A DNA stretch of 64,000 nucleotides from Opitutaceae bacterium. GTDB taxonomy: Bacteria > Verrucomicrobiota > Verrucomicrobiia > Opitutales > Opitutaceae. The position numbers and the translations under genes were made by a program. The notes under the pieces were generated by a model, which had not been told where the DNA came from, did no database searches, and saw only the letters and a program-made list of their open reading frames with translations. Shown here piece by piece: positions 28,458-36,034 of this stretch (position 1 is its first letter; each line of letters opens with the position of its first letter). Location of the stretch: positions 55,001 to 119,000 of the forward strand of contig JAQTYQ010000005.1 in NCBI GenBank assembly GCA_028688225.1, in the 5' to 3' direction.

Positions 28458-29234
28458 TCATTTCAGCGCGAATTCCACCATCACGGGCCGGTGGTCGGAG
28501 AGATTGCAGCGCACGACCTGGCAGTGCAGCGCGCGGCAGGTCGGCGGCAGAAAAATGAAATCGAGGGAGCGCTGCGGCCACGGCGCCGGGAACGTGCGCA
28601 CCCCCTGCGGCGGATGCAGCGTGTACCGGCCCTGCAGCGAAAAATAGCGGAACAGCGAGGCGGTGGCGTCGAGCCGGTGGGAGGGGTTGTTGAGATCGCC
28701 GCAGAGGATGGGCGGCACGGCCCAATGCGTACGGCGGTGCTCGCGCTTGGCGTTGAGATACTCCATGAGCTGCTCGATCTGCCGGAAACGATGGACCCGC
28801 GAGCGGGAGTGCAGATGGAGATTGACGACCGGCAGCAGACGGCCGCCGACGTTGATCTCGGCAAAAAGAAAACCCTTCTCGCCGACCCGACGCGTGCCGA
28901 AGGCGATATTTTCCCAGTCCGTGATCGGGTGACGGGAGAGGATGGCGTTGCCGTAGTTGAGCTGATAGCCGCCGGCGCGGCGGTTGTTCACCCCGAACAC
29001 GGCATGGGGAAAATCGCTGAACACCCGCAGGTAATCGAGATGGTCAAAACTGCCGTTCCAGCGTGAATTTTTGTCGATCTCCTGCAGGGCCACGATGTCG
29101 GGATCGAGTTCGTCGAACAGGCGCGCGATCCGGCGGAGATTGCGTTCGAAACGGCGCCGGCCGTGCAACCCCTGGAACGGCGACAGCCCGCGGCCGTGCG
29201 CAATGTTGAAGGTGACGATCCGGAAACGCTGCAT
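28458..29234 (-). CDS. Endonuclease/exonuclease/phosphatase family protein
   Basis: 258 residues. The EEP fold of DNase I-like enzymes is clear: RIVTFNIAHGRG, the metal ligand in IVALQEIDKNS, LPVVNLHLHSRSR, ILCGDLNNPSHR and the C-terminal SDHRPVMVEF. No signal peptide is evident, so it is probably cytoplasmic. Members include nucleases, phosphodiesterases and sphingomyelinases; the substrate is not deducible. The gene is followed on its 3' side by trpA. Confidence 0.9.
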   Translation of the reverse strand: MQRFRIVTFNIAHGRGLSPFQGLHGRRRFERNLRRIARLFDELDPDIVALQEIDKNSRWNGSFDHLDYLRVFSDFPHAVFGVNNRRAGGYQLNYGNAILSRHPITDWENIAFGTRRVGEKGFLFAEINVGGRLLPVVNLHLHSRSRVHRFRQIEQLMEYLNAKREHRRTHWAVPPILCGDLNNPSHRLDATASLFRYFSLQGRYTLHPPQGVRTFPAPWPQRSLDFIFLPPTCRALHCQVVRCNLSDHRPVMVEFALK

Positions 29235-29305
29235 GCCAGTCCGGGCAGCCTAGGCGGTCACGCGAACGGGGGCAAGCCGGGCGGCTGCGGGGTAGTGGTG
29301 CCGTT

Positions 29306-29349
29306 TGTCATTGCGAGAAACCCGCAAATGCGGGTGACGAAGCACAACG
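29306..29349 (+). repeat. TGTCATTGCGAG-type interspersed repeat
   Basis: TGTCATTGCGAG, then a hairpin CCCGCA-AA-TGCGGG (29321-29334), then GTGACGAAGCACAAC. The ends match the widespread GTCATTGCGAG...GACGAAGCA family of intergenic palindromes known from many bacteria. Confidence 0.6.
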
Positions 29350-29667
29350 CAAGTTCAGCCACCGGAATCAGAAACAGCAAATACATGATAAATAGTGGCT
29401 ATTACATTCAAACCCGGTGTCTCCAGCTTCTAACGCGTCTCCATCTCCATAAAGCGTTGAGGTTTATTCCTAGACCCCAGAGGTTGAGCTTTAGCTCGAA
29501 AACGTCCTCTCTATCGCCGGCAAAGTGTTGGCGATTTTCGTTTGGCCCGTCTGTGGTTTCTATCAGTCGTCAACCATTGCGGGACCGTGTCTGGCCGACA
29601 GAACCTCGGCCCCCGTATATACTACGTAAAAAAACTCGCCCCTGTGTGGACGGATAAAGGGCGGGTT

Positions 29668-29766
29668 GCGACCGTCGCAGCTTTTCTGCTCAGAAGATGC
29701 GGACGGTTTTCAACTAACCACAGTTTTGACCGTGGACGGAAATCACTGGAGTTTTCCAGTCCTCGG
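29668..29766 (+). repeat. Diverged direct repeat, copy 1 (pairs with 30322-30420)
   Basis: Shares GCG-ACCGTC, CAGAAGATGC, TTTTGACC-TGGA and TTTTCC-GT-CTCG in the same order with the second copy; I estimate about two thirds identity by eye. It lies just upstream of the orphan membrane gene. Confidence 0.55.
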
Positions 29767-29795
29767 TCTACCCTAACCGTTGGAACTAACTCCCA

Positions 29796-30224
29796 ATGCC
29801 ATACACCTTTTTTGGCATCGGCACCAAGTTTTACGGGAAGCGTGATTTCCGTGATGATGGCACCTACATCACGACTGAGTGGTTTGTGTTTTTCTATGTG
29901 CCTCTTCAGCCACTCCGCAGTCTTCGCTTGAAATTTCAAGGGGCGGATGAGCCCAAGTGGCAATTCCCTTTGATTTCCTTCACGAGCCACTACGTTGTGC
30001 ATCAGCCCGACCTGCCTTTTGACTGGCGGCAGGTGTTGTACACCTACGCCTACGTTGCATTGTTGTTCGTCTGGTGTGTTTTTGTCGGACAGGCCATCAT
30101 GGCAGCGCTCCCCAAGTCCACCGACAACACATTGGCTGGTGTGCTCCTGATTTCCGCCCTTCTGATTCCAGCACCGATTCCGTGGATCTTCAGGCGTCTG
30201 GCCCTGAAACGAAGGCGGCCATAA
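29796..30224 (+). CDS. Small hypothetical membrane protein
   Basis: 142 residues. The N-terminal half (MPYTFFGIGTKFYGKRDFRD, then YITTEWFVFFYVPLQPLRSL) resembles a loose family of small proteins that pair a KRDxxxDGTYxTTxWxxxFxxPxxPL motif with membrane helices. Two hydrophobic helices follow at about 80-103 and 112-132, then a basic tail. Codon use is visibly more A/T-rich than in neighbours, suggesting recent acquisition. It is bracketed by two copies of a diverged repeat. Function unknown. Confidence 0.75.
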   Translation: MPYTFFGIGTKFYGKRDFRDDGTYITTEWFVFFYVPLQPLRSLRLKFQGADEPKWQFPLISFTSHYVVHQPDLPFDWRQVLYTYAYVALLFVWCVFVGQAIMAALPKSTDNTLAGVLLISALLIPAPIPWIFRRLALKRRRP

Positions 30225-30588
30225 ACGGGCCTTCTGGTGTTACACTGGATTAAGGAAGGTCGTTGAACTCCAATCCACCCGAGCCTTATTGGGGGCTTCC
30301 GTGCGGCAGGAGAAGTGTATGGCGTACCGTCTCGATTCTTCCGCGCAGAAGATGCAGCCCATTCTCAACCGACGATGGTTTTGACCATGGAGGGGAACCA
30401 AACGGATTTTCCGGTTCTCGTGGGGATACTGCGATGCCCGTGAGGGTGGAGACCCCGTCGATTTGATTTCGTCAATCACGGACCAGATGTCCCGGTCGGG
30501 GAGTCAAGAACCGTTTATGCCAACCCGTCTGCCAATCCTGCTCAGGTTCGCGGGGGCATTCCGATCCCTTTCGCGTTGACCTGGTGAA
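30225..30588. other. Intergenic region with no supported gene
   Basis: Short open frames here are not convincing. The region holds the second diverged repeat (30322-30420) and ends at a terminator-like double hairpin. Confidence 0.45.
30322..30420 (+). repeat. Diverged direct repeat, copy 2 (pairs with 29668-29766)
   Basis: Same ordered blocks as copy 1 (CAGAAGATGC, TTTTGACCATGGA, TTTTCCGGTTCTCG), on the same strand, downstream of the orphan membrane gene. Confidence 0.55.
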
Positions 30589-30640
30589 ATGCCCTCCTTC
30601 GCCCGGCCTTCGGAGGGCATTTTTCGGCGGAGCCGAAAAA
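30589..30640. terminator. Double-hairpin, probably bidirectional terminator
   Basis: ATGCCCTCC/GGAGGGCAT arms (30589-30597 and 30612-30620) run directly into TTTTTCGGC-GGA-GCCGAAAAA (30620-30640), which gives T tracts on both strands. It would end minus-strand transcription coming from tRNA-His and the GIY-YIG gene. Confidence 0.65.
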
Positions 30641-30653
30641 TGGGGCGACCGAC

Positions 30654-30673
30654 GTTCTGCTGTCCAGCAGAAC
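30654..30673. repeat. 20-bp palindrome (TTCTGCTG-NN-CAGCAGAA), copy 1
   Basis: GTTCTGCTG-TC-CAGCAGAAC: perfect 9-bp arms with a 2-bp centre, sitting in the T-arm of the damaged tRNA-His copy. Confidence 0.9.
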
Positions 30674-30688
30674 GAACCCGCGACACCC

Positions 30689-30708
30689 ATTCTGCTGTTC
30701 AGCAGAAT
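30689..30708. repeat. 20-bp palindrome, copy 2
   Basis: ATTCTGCTG-TT-CAGCAGAAT: perfect 9-bp arms, in the anticodon-arm position of the same tRNA-like remnant. Confidence 0.9.
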
Positions 30709-30711
30709 GCT

Positions 30712-30984
30712 CTACCCCGAAGCGCCAAACACCTTCAAACCCGCAGTAATTAGCTCGCACCTTACTCGATGACCAGAGCCGGCTTTGAAGTAGCGCTCTC
30801 TTCGCATGGCTTCCGCCCGTGTCGGGTATGCCTCCCAGTGCACCATGACCGGGCGGCTAAGCTTCTCGCGCGTCGTCCGTGTCGGACCTTCGCCATGAAG
30901 GCGGAAGCGCCGCAGGAGATCGTCGGTCTGCCCCACGTAGGAGCGGTTGCTGTCGAGGCATACGAGAATGTAGACGTAATACAT
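30712..30984 (-). CDS. Small GIY-YIG nuclease-domain protein
   Basis: 90 residues from the ATG at 30984. A longer frame from 31041 runs into the tRNA and is an artefact (its DLGVAGSIPVGRP is translated tRNA). The domain is complete: VYIL (GIY strand), SYVG (YIG strand), LLRRF with the catalytic-type arginine, LH and the glutamate helix AEAMRRERYFK. Such one-domain GIY-YIG proteins (UPF0213/YhbQ-like) are putative endonucleases. The gene starts 15 bp after the 3' end of tRNA-His and its stop touches a 3'-half tRNA-His copy, so it is framed by tRNA-His 3' sequences. Confidence 0.88.
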   Translation of the reverse strand: MYYVYILVCLDSNRSYVGQTDDLLRRFRLHGEGPTRTTREKLSRPVMVHWEAYPTRAEAMRRERYFKAGSGHRVRCELITAGLKVFGASG

Positions 30985-30998
30985 GCTTCGACGGAAAG

Positions 30999-31076
30999 TG
31001 GGGCGACCGACGGGAATCGAACCCGCGACACCCAGATCCACAATCTGGTGCTCTAACCGACTGAGCTACGGTCGCC
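30999..31076 (-). tRNA. tRNA-His (GTG)
   Basis: On the minus strand a complete cloverleaf: acceptor GCGACCG pairing with CGGTCGC, D arm GCTCAGTCGGTTAGAGC, anticodon arm CCAGA-TTGTGGA-TCTGG with anticodon GTG, T arm GCGGG-TTCGATT-CCCGT. The extra 5' G opposite C73, diagnostic for tRNA-His, is encoded, and CCA is encoded (30999-31001). This is the only intact tRNA gene in the window. Confidence 0.97.
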
Positions 31077-31325
31077 GTGGAGAGCCGGGAAAGTTCAGTC
31101 CGGGGTTTCGGGCTGTCAATCCCGATCCGCCGGCCTGCGTGTCCCTCGCCGAATGCATGCAGTTGGACTGCAGCAGCCGACGTAAGGAGGCTCAACGAAA
31201 TGGAATGCCGACGGAAACAGCCCTGCAACAGCGTGGACCGTTAGCCCGGCTCAGGCGCAGGCAATTCCTCGCCTGGTTGTCACGCATGCCTGATCGAACC
31301 TTCCGGCTTATCCCACGGCGCCGTT

Positions 31326-31440
31326 CGCGACACCCAGATCCATTCTGCTGGCCAGCAGAATGCTCTAACCGACTGAGCTACGGTCGCCGTGGAGAGTCGG
31401 AAAAATTCAGCCCGACACATACCGCTGTCAATCCCGATTC
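31326..31440 (-). pseudogene. tRNA-His 5'-half copy with duplicated upstream flank
   Basis: Minus strand 31388 to 31362 repeats the tRNA-His 5' half exactly (GGCGACCGTAGCTCAGTCGG, then TTAGAGC). A 20-bp palindrome then replaces the 5' anticodon stem and loop, GGATCTGGGTGTCGCG follows, and similarity stops before the T loop. The flank beyond the 5' end is also duplicated: GTGGAGAG-CGG-AAA-TTCAG-CCG and GCTGTCAATCCCGAT occur at both loci, so the promoter region was copied too. Confidence 0.85.
31342..31361. repeat. 20-bp palindrome, copy 3
   Basis: ATTCTGCTG-GC-CAGCAGAAT: perfect 9-bp arms, at the anticodon arm of the 5'-half tRNA-His copy. Confidence 0.9.
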
Positions 31441-31501
31441 CCGGCGTGCGAGAACCCCAATCGTGGCGATTCCGCAGGCGGTACGCAGCCAAGGTGAAGC
31501 C

Positions 31502-31574
31502 GTTGTAGCCGACCGTCCGGGGTCGGCCGTCTTCGCGGCTCGCTTCGCCGAGCCAAGCCGACCCCGGCTACAAC
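31502..31574. repeat. MITE/REP-like palindromic repeat (73 bp)
   Basis: Outer arms GTTGTAGCCG and CGGCTACAAC with inner arms GGGGTCGGC and GCCGACCCC, plus a central GGCTCG/CGAGCC hairpin. It has the size and build of the repeat at 18203-18278. Confidence 0.75.
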
Positions 31575-31669
31575 AGACGTCCGCTCAAGCCATCATTACG
31601 ATTCAGGGGATGGGAACCGCGCCCCGTTTTCAGGCTATGCTTCGGGCCATTTCCCGCCAGACTGACGGC

Positions 31670-32455
31670 ATGTTCTGGTTGAAAAAGTTGTTTTCGCCGC
31701 TGCTCTCCCCGCTGGCCTTCTCGCTGGCCTGCGGTGTCCTCGGGCTCGTGCTGGCACGGAGCCGCCGGTGGCAGCGCACCGGACGAGCCCTGCTGACTCT
31801 CCCGGTGCTGGTGCTGCTCGCCGCCGGTAACAAATGGATCAGCGGGCGGCTGATCGCGCCACTGGAGTCGCGCTACCCGGCCGTGGGTGATTTCCAGCCC
31901 GGCGAGCCGCTGCCGGCCGGGCTGGCTGCCTGCCGGTATGTCGTGGTCCTCGGTGGAGGGCATGATGATCGCAACGATCTGCCGGCCCTGAGCCGGCTGA
32001 GCACGTCGGCGCGGGCGCGCCTGGCCGAGGGGGTGCGCCTGCTGCGGCTGCTGCCCGGTGCCCAGCTGGTGGTGTCGGGGCCCGGTTTTGACCGCGGCCC
32101 CACGCACGCCCAGCTCCTGGCTGATTCCGCAGTGTCACTGGGGATCGAACGCACGCGCATCCTCATGATCGACGACGCCCGCGACACCGAGGAGGAGGCC
32201 GCCCGCCTCCACGAAGTGCTGGGCGATGCACCGGTCGCCCTGGTCACCTCAGCCTGGCATCTGCCGCGGGCGATGGCCCTGGGCGCAGCCCAGGGGCTGC
32301 ACGCCCTCCCCTGCCCAAGCGACTTCCTGGACCGCTCTGGCGGCCTTCGACGTTTTTCCGATTTCACGTGGGATGTCTCCTCGCTCGAGCGCAGCACGGC
32401 GGCGGTGCATGAATGGCTCGGCGGGTGGTGGTCCCGGCTGCGCGGCCGGGCATGA
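31670..32455 (+). CDS. YdcF/ElyC/SanA-family membrane protein
   Basis: 261 residues from the ATG at 31670 (MFWLKKLFSPLLSPLAFSLA). Two N-terminal hydrophobic helices (about 8-30 and 38-55) precede the DUF218 domain: YVVVLGGGHDDR, ARLAEGVRLLRLLPGAQLVVSG, RTRILMIDDARDTEEEA and VALVTSAWHLPRAM. ElyC-type proteins act in envelope biogenesis, where undecaprenyl-phosphate use or peptidoglycan assembly is disturbed in mutants; the molecular activity is not settled. It is upstream of the DUF47-pit pair (68-bp gap). Confidence 0.9.
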   Translation: MFWLKKLFSPLLSPLAFSLACGVLGLVLARSRRWQRTGRALLTLPVLVLLAAGNKWISGRLIAPLESRYPAVGDFQPGEPLPAGLAACRYVVVLGGGHDDRNDLPALSRLSTSARARLAEGVRLLRLLPGAQLVVSGPGFDRGPTHAQLLADSAVSLGIERTRILMIDDARDTEEEAARLHEVLGDAPVALVTSAWHLPRAMALGAAQGLHALPCPSDFLDRSGGLRRFSDFTWDVSSLERSTAAVHEWLGGWWSRLRGRA

Positions 32456-32523
32456 CAAAGCCTCCGCCTGCATCACGAATTTGTTTCCCCTCCGCCCTAA
32501 TTGCGCATAGCCAGAACCCACCC

Positions 32524-33159
32524 ATGTTCTCGATTCGAAAACTCTTTGGCAAAGAGGAGAAGTTCTTCGACCTGCTGGAAGCGAGCGCCGAGGAGGCCCG
32601 GGCCAGTACTGCGTTGCTCGGTCGTTTTCTCAAGGAGCACGCCAGCGGCCGGCCCAACAACATCGATGATTTTGTCCATACCCGCCGGAAGGACAAGCGC
32701 ATCACCCAGCAGATCACCGAGGAACTCTGCCGGACCTTTGTGACGCCGCTGGAGCGCGAAGACATTGAGGCGCTGGCCTTCGCGCTCTACCGCATTCCCA
32801 AGATGGTCGAGAAAATCGTCGAGCGGCTCGCCAATTATCCCGGCCGGAGACCGCAGGAGGGGCTCATGCGCCAGGCGGAGCTCCTGCAACTCGCGGCCGA
32901 CAACGTAACCTTCATGGTCTGCGAGCTGCGCAAGGGCTCGAAGATGGACCGGATCCGCGCGGCCAACGAAAAGCTGCAGTATGCCGAGGGCGAGGCCGAC
33001 AAGGTGATGCTCAGTCTGGAAAAGGAGCTCTATGAGGGGCCGTACGACGCCAAGGAAGTCATCTTTCTGCTGCAACTGTTTGAGATGGTGGAGAAATCCG
33101 TCGACCGCTGCCGCGATGCCGGCAATGTGATTTTCCAGATCATGCTGAAATACTCCTGA
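32524..33159 (+). CDS. DUF47 (PhoU-like) Pit accessory protein
   Basis: 211 residues from the ATG at 32524. All-helical PhoU-like protein: EKFFDLLEASAEEARASTALL, DFVHTRRKDKRITQQITEEL, TPLEREDIEALAFALYRIPK, then a terminal helix FEMVEKSVDRCRDAGNVIFQ. DUF47 genes usually precede pit phosphate permeases and are thought to regulate them. Here pit starts 21 bp downstream, which matches that pattern. Confidence 0.93.
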   Translation: MFSIRKLFGKEEKFFDLLEASAEEARASTALLGRFLKEHASGRPNNIDDFVHTRRKDKRITQQITEELCRTFVTPLEREDIEALAFALYRIPKMVEKIVERLANYPGRRPQEGLMRQAELLQLAADNVTFMVCELRKGSKMDRIRAANEKLQYAEGEADKVMLSLEKELYEGPYDAKEVIFLLQLFEMVEKSVDRCRDAGNVIFQIMLKYS

Positions 33160-33180
33160 GCCGTACGGCCGACGACGCGT

Positions 33181-34251
33181 ATGACCTTTTTTCTGCTCGT
33201 CCTTCTGGCGGCGCTGGCTTTCGAGTACATCAACGGCTTTCACGACGCTGCCAACGCCATCGCCACGGTCGTGTCGACCAAGGTGCTCACCCCCCGGCAG
33301 GCCATCGTGCTGGCGGCCGTCTGCAACCTGGTGGGTGCCTTCTTCGGCACCCAGGTGGCCAAAACGATCGGCGGCGGGCTGGTGGACACCGGGGTCATCA
33401 CCATGCACACGGTGCTGGCCGCCCTCCTCGCCGCCATCGTGTGGAATCTTCTCACGTGGTGGCTGGGCCTGCCGTCCAGCTCCAGTCACGCGCTGGTGGG
33501 CGGGCTGTGCGGGGCGGCGCTGGCCACGGCGCAAGGCCGGTGGAGCGTGCTGCGATGGTCGCTGGTGGATGCCAGGGGCGGGCACGACGGCCTCTGGCCC
33601 AAGGTCGTGCTGCCGATGATCACCTCGCCCGTGATCGGCTTTGTCATCGGGGCCCTCCTGATGCTGTTGCTCTATATGGGGTTTCGCCGGGCCACGCCGC
33701 ATTTTGTCAACGTGCTTTTCGGCAAGCTGCAGCTCGTCAGCGCGGGATGGATGGGCATCTCCCATGGTTCCAACGACGCCCAGAAGACCATGGGGATCAT
33801 CACCCTGGCGCTGTTCACCGGCACGCAGAGTCACGCCTTCGACGGGCTGCCCGGCTGGCTCGGCTTCCTGCGCACCCCGGCCTTCAACGAGATTCCGTCC
33901 TGGGTCATCATCGCGTGCGCCCTGACCATGGCCGCCGGCACGGCGGCGGGCGGCTGGCGCATCATCCGCACCATGGGGCACAAGATGGTAAAATTGCAGC
34001 CGGTGAACGGCTTTGCCGCCGAGACCACGGCCGGACTCGTAATCCTGGGCGCGTCACACTTCGGCATCCCCCTGTCCACGACCCACAACATCTCGGCCGC
34101 GATCATGGGCGTGGGAGCAACCAAGCGGCTGAGCGCGGTCAAGTGGGGCGTCGTTGAACGGATCGTCTGGGCCTGGGTGCTGACCCTGCCCATCACCGGC
34201 CTGGTGGGTTACGGACTGATGTATCTCGCCCAACTGGCCGGCCTGCACTGA
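33181..34251 (+). CDS. pit: Low-affinity inorganic phosphate transporter (Pit family)
   Basis: 356 residues with about ten hydrophobic segments. The duplicated PiT signature is seen: EYINGFHDAANAIATVVSTK at the N-terminus and GWMGISHGSNDAQKTMGII in the second half, with the PSSSSHALVGGLCGAAL and LSTTHNISAAIMGVG loops. These carriers move phosphate (as metal phosphate) with protons or sodium. Paired with the DUF47 gene. It is convergent with phoU of the pst operon, so both uptake systems meet tail to tail. Confidence 0.95.
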   Translation: MTFFLLVLLAALAFEYINGFHDAANAIATVVSTKVLTPRQAIVLAAVCNLVGAFFGTQVAKTIGGGLVDTGVITMHTVLAALLAAIVWNLLTWWLGLPSSSSHALVGGLCGAALATAQGRWSVLRWSLVDARGGHDGLWPKVVLPMITSPVIGFVIGALLMLLLYMGFRRATPHFVNVLFGKLQLVSAGWMGISHGSNDAQKTMGIITLALFTGTQSHAFDGLPGWLGFLRTPAFNEIPSWVIIACALTMAAGTAAGGWRIIRTMGHKMVKLQPVNGFAAETTAGLVILGASHFGIPLSTTHNISAAIMGVGATKRLSAVKWGVVERIVWAWVLTLPITGLVGYGLMYLAQLAGLH

Positions 34252-34427
34252 GCCAACTCATGCCGTCGGATCGTAGCAGCTGACGTCAGCAGGCTGAGCT
34301 AAAAGGGGTGCCGGCAGGGCCAGCCTCGTGACCTCGGTTGCTACGCGGCTGAGGCGTCTCCGATTTGAATGAGTCAACCAAGCCGCCAGCCATCGGCGCG
34401 GCAGCACCGCGCGACGAGAGATGCCCG
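34252..34427. other. Convergent intergenic region between pit and phoU
   Basis: 176 bp. A segment near 34273-34300 (GTAGCAGCTGACGTCAGCAGGC, given in part) contains the palindrome GCTGACGTCAGC. A related CAGCAGCCGACGTAAGGAGGCTC sits at 31169-31191. Otherwise nothing recognised and no clear terminator. Confidence 0.35.
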
Positions 34428-35147
34428 TCAATTGCCGGGCTTGTTGCCCTTTTTCAGCTCCTCGGTGTGCCGCACGTCCTTGCCCTTGCTGAGGTAGATC
34501 ATCTCCTCGGCGATGTTGGTGGCGTGGTCGGCGATCCGCTCGAGGGACTTGGAGATGAACATCAGCTCGATGGCGCGGGAAATCGTTTCGGGCTTCTCCA
34601 CCATGAAACTCGTCAGTTCGCGGTAGAGCTGGCGGTTGAGACTGTCGACCTCGGCGTCGCGCTTGCAGACGGCGATGGCCTTGGCCTCGTCGACCTGGAG
34701 GAAGCAGTCCAGGGCGTCGCGCAACATTTCCAGGGCGATGCCGGCCATGCGCGGGAGGTCGATGTAGGGCTTGAGCGGCGGTTCGGCGCTGAGTTTGATG
34801 GCCCGTTTGGCGATGCTGGTCGCCTCGTCGCCCACCCGCTCGAGATCGTGGCTGGACTTCATGCCGACGATGACCAGCCGCAACTCACTGGCCACCGGGG
34901 CGCGCAGGTTCATGTAACGGATCGCCTCGTCATCGATCGCGACCTCAAGCTGGTCGAGCTGGTCGTCGGCTGTGATGATCCGGCCGGCGAGCGAGGAATC
35001 GCCTTCCACGAGGGCCTTGATGGCCGCGCGCACCTGTTCGATGGCCGTCTCGCCCATGAGAATGAGTTGGGACCGGAAGGTTTCGAGTTCTGCGTCAAAA
35101 AACCGTTTCATGGGTTTTAACTCGGGAGGATTGGCGTTTTCGCTCAT
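34428..35147 (-). CDS. phoU: Phosphate transport system regulator PhoU
   Basis: 239 residues from the ATG at 35147 (MSENANPPELKPMKRFFDAE). A TTG five codons further up overlaps pstB and is less likely. Two PhoU three-helix bundles are evident: DQLEVAIDDEAIRYMNLRAP, ELRLVIVGMKSSHDLERVGD and the second repeat ISKSLERIADHATNIAEEMI. PhoU dampens Pho signalling and adjusts Pst activity. It is the last gene of the minus-strand porin-pstSCAB-phoU set, 11 bp after pstB. No phoB/phoR lies in the window. Confidence 0.95.
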   Translation of the reverse strand: MSENANPPELKPMKRFFDAELETFRSQLILMGETAIEQVRAAIKALVEGDSSLAGRIITADDQLDQLEVAIDDEAIRYMNLRAPVASELRLVIVGMKSSHDLERVGDEATSIAKRAIKLSAEPPLKPYIDLPRMAGIALEMLRDALDCFLQVDEAKAIAVCKRDAEVDSLNRQLYRELTSFMVEKPETISRAIELMFISKSLERIADHATNIAEEMIYLSKGKDVRHTEELKKGNKPGN

Positions 35148-35158
35148 GGGGAGTAGAC

Positions 35159-36034
35159 TCAACCGAAGCGGCCGGCGACGTAGGCCTCGGTCTGGGGGTT
35201 GGAGGGATTCATGAAGATGGTGCGGGTCTCGTCGTATTCGATCAGTTTGCCCAAATAGAAGAAAGCCGTGCGATCCGACACGCGCGCGGCTTGCTGCATG
35301 TTGTGAGTGACAATGACGATGGTGTATCGGGTCTTCAATTCGTGAATCAGCTCCTCCACCTTGGCCGTGGCCAGGGGGTCAAGCGCGGAGCAGGGCTCGT
35401 CCATGAGAATGATTTCCGGTTCGACCGCAATGGCACGGGCGATGCATAGGCGCTGCTGCTGGCCGCCGGAGAGGCCGAGGCCGCTTTCGTGCAGGCGGTC
35501 TTTCACCTCGTCCCAGAGCGCGGCGCCGCGCAGGCTTTTTTCGACCACCTCGTCGAGCTGCGTCTTGGCGTTCACCCCCGCGACCCGGAGGCCGTAGGCG
35601 ACGTTTTCGTAGATGGACTTGGGAAAGGGATTGGATTTCTGGAAGACCATGCCCACGCTCTTGCGAAGCGCGATCACGTCCACCGCGGCGTCAAAGAGGT
35701 TGATTCCGCCGAGCAGGACGCCGCCCGTGACGCGCACGCCGTCGATGAGGTCGTTCATCCGGTTGATGCAGCGCAGGAGGGTGGTCTTGCCGCAACCGGA
35801 GGGGCCGATGAATGCCGTGACCCGTTTTTCGGGGATTTCCAACGAGATATCGAAGAGCGCCTGCTTGGCCCCGTAGTGGAGCGAGAGCCGGTCCACCACC
35901 AGCTTGGTCGGGGCGGCGGGGGCGGCCGGCACGAAGTTGGGTCTGCGCGGGGCGGGCGGCTGGGCGGCCGGGAGCGAGGGGAAAGATGAAGTGGGCTCGG
36001 TTGGCACGGGTGGAGGCGGGACGATGACGGTCAT
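35159..36034 (-). CDS. pstB: Phosphate ABC transporter ATP-binding protein PstB
   Basis: 291 residues, with a ~35-residue Pro/Ala-rich N-terminal extension before the usual start of the fold ([20 protein letters not shown]). Walker A is GPSGCGKTT, the ABC signature is [19 protein letters not shown], and Walker B is [13 protein letters not shown]. The start overlaps the pstA stop by one base. Cytoplasmic ATPase of the high-affinity phosphate importer. Confidence 0.97.
   Translation of the reverse strand: MTVIVPPPPVPTEPTSSFPSLPAAQPPAPRRPNFVPAAPAAPTKLVVDRLSLHYGAKQALFDISLEIPEKRVTAFIGPSGCGKTTLLRCINRMNDLIDGVRVTGGVLLGGINLFDAAVDVIALRKSVGMVFQKSNPFPKSIYENVAYGLRVAGVNAKTQLDEVVEKSLRGAALWDEVKDRLHESGLGLSGGQQQRLCIARAIAVEPEIILMDEPCSALDPLATAKVEELIHELKTRYTIVIVTHNMQQAARVSDRTAFFYLGKLIEYDETRTIFMNPSNPQTEAYVAGRFG

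Larger units (their letters stand above)
29235..29795. other. Gene-free, lower-GC accessory stretch
   Basis: 561 bp with no supported gene and clearly more A/T than its surroundings. It contains a TGTCATTGCGAG-type interspersed repeat (29306-29349) and the first copy of a diverged ~95-bp repeat (29668-29766). It marks the left end of an accessory island running to about 31.6 kb. Confidence 0.5.
30641..30715 (-). pseudogene. tRNA-His 3'-half copy carrying two 20-bp palindromes
   Basis: Read on the minus strand this matches the intact tRNA-His from the end of its D arm (TAGAGCA) to the CCA end. The anticodon arm is replaced by ATTCTGCTG-AA-CAGCAGAAT, and part of the T loop and stem by a second palindrome (GTTCTGCTG-GA-CAGCAGAAC). 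GGGTGTCGCGGGTTCG and GTCGGTCGCCCCA between and after them are identical to the real tRNA. It cannot fold as a working tRNA. Confidence 0.85.
31077..31669. other. Gene-free repeat-rich region upstream of tRNA-His
   Basis: 593 bp. Holds the tRNA-His upstream region, a degenerate second tRNA-His copy with its duplicated flank, and a 73-bp palindromic repeat near the right end. The open frame crossing it on the plus strand has coding character only from 31670. Confidence 0.5.

Noticed and set aside
28387..28725. Upstream extension of trpA
   Set aside because: The extension crosses the GTCGA repeat and the nuclease-family gene; TrpA similarity begins at the ATG at 28386.
29668..30420. Integron gene cassette with attC-like repeats around the orphan membrane gene
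   Set aside because: The repeats lack paired GTTRRRY/RYYYAAC ends and no integrase is near.
30985..31041. Longer start for the GIY-YIG protein
   Set aside because: The extra residues (DLGVAGSIPVGRP) are translated tRNA-His sequence.
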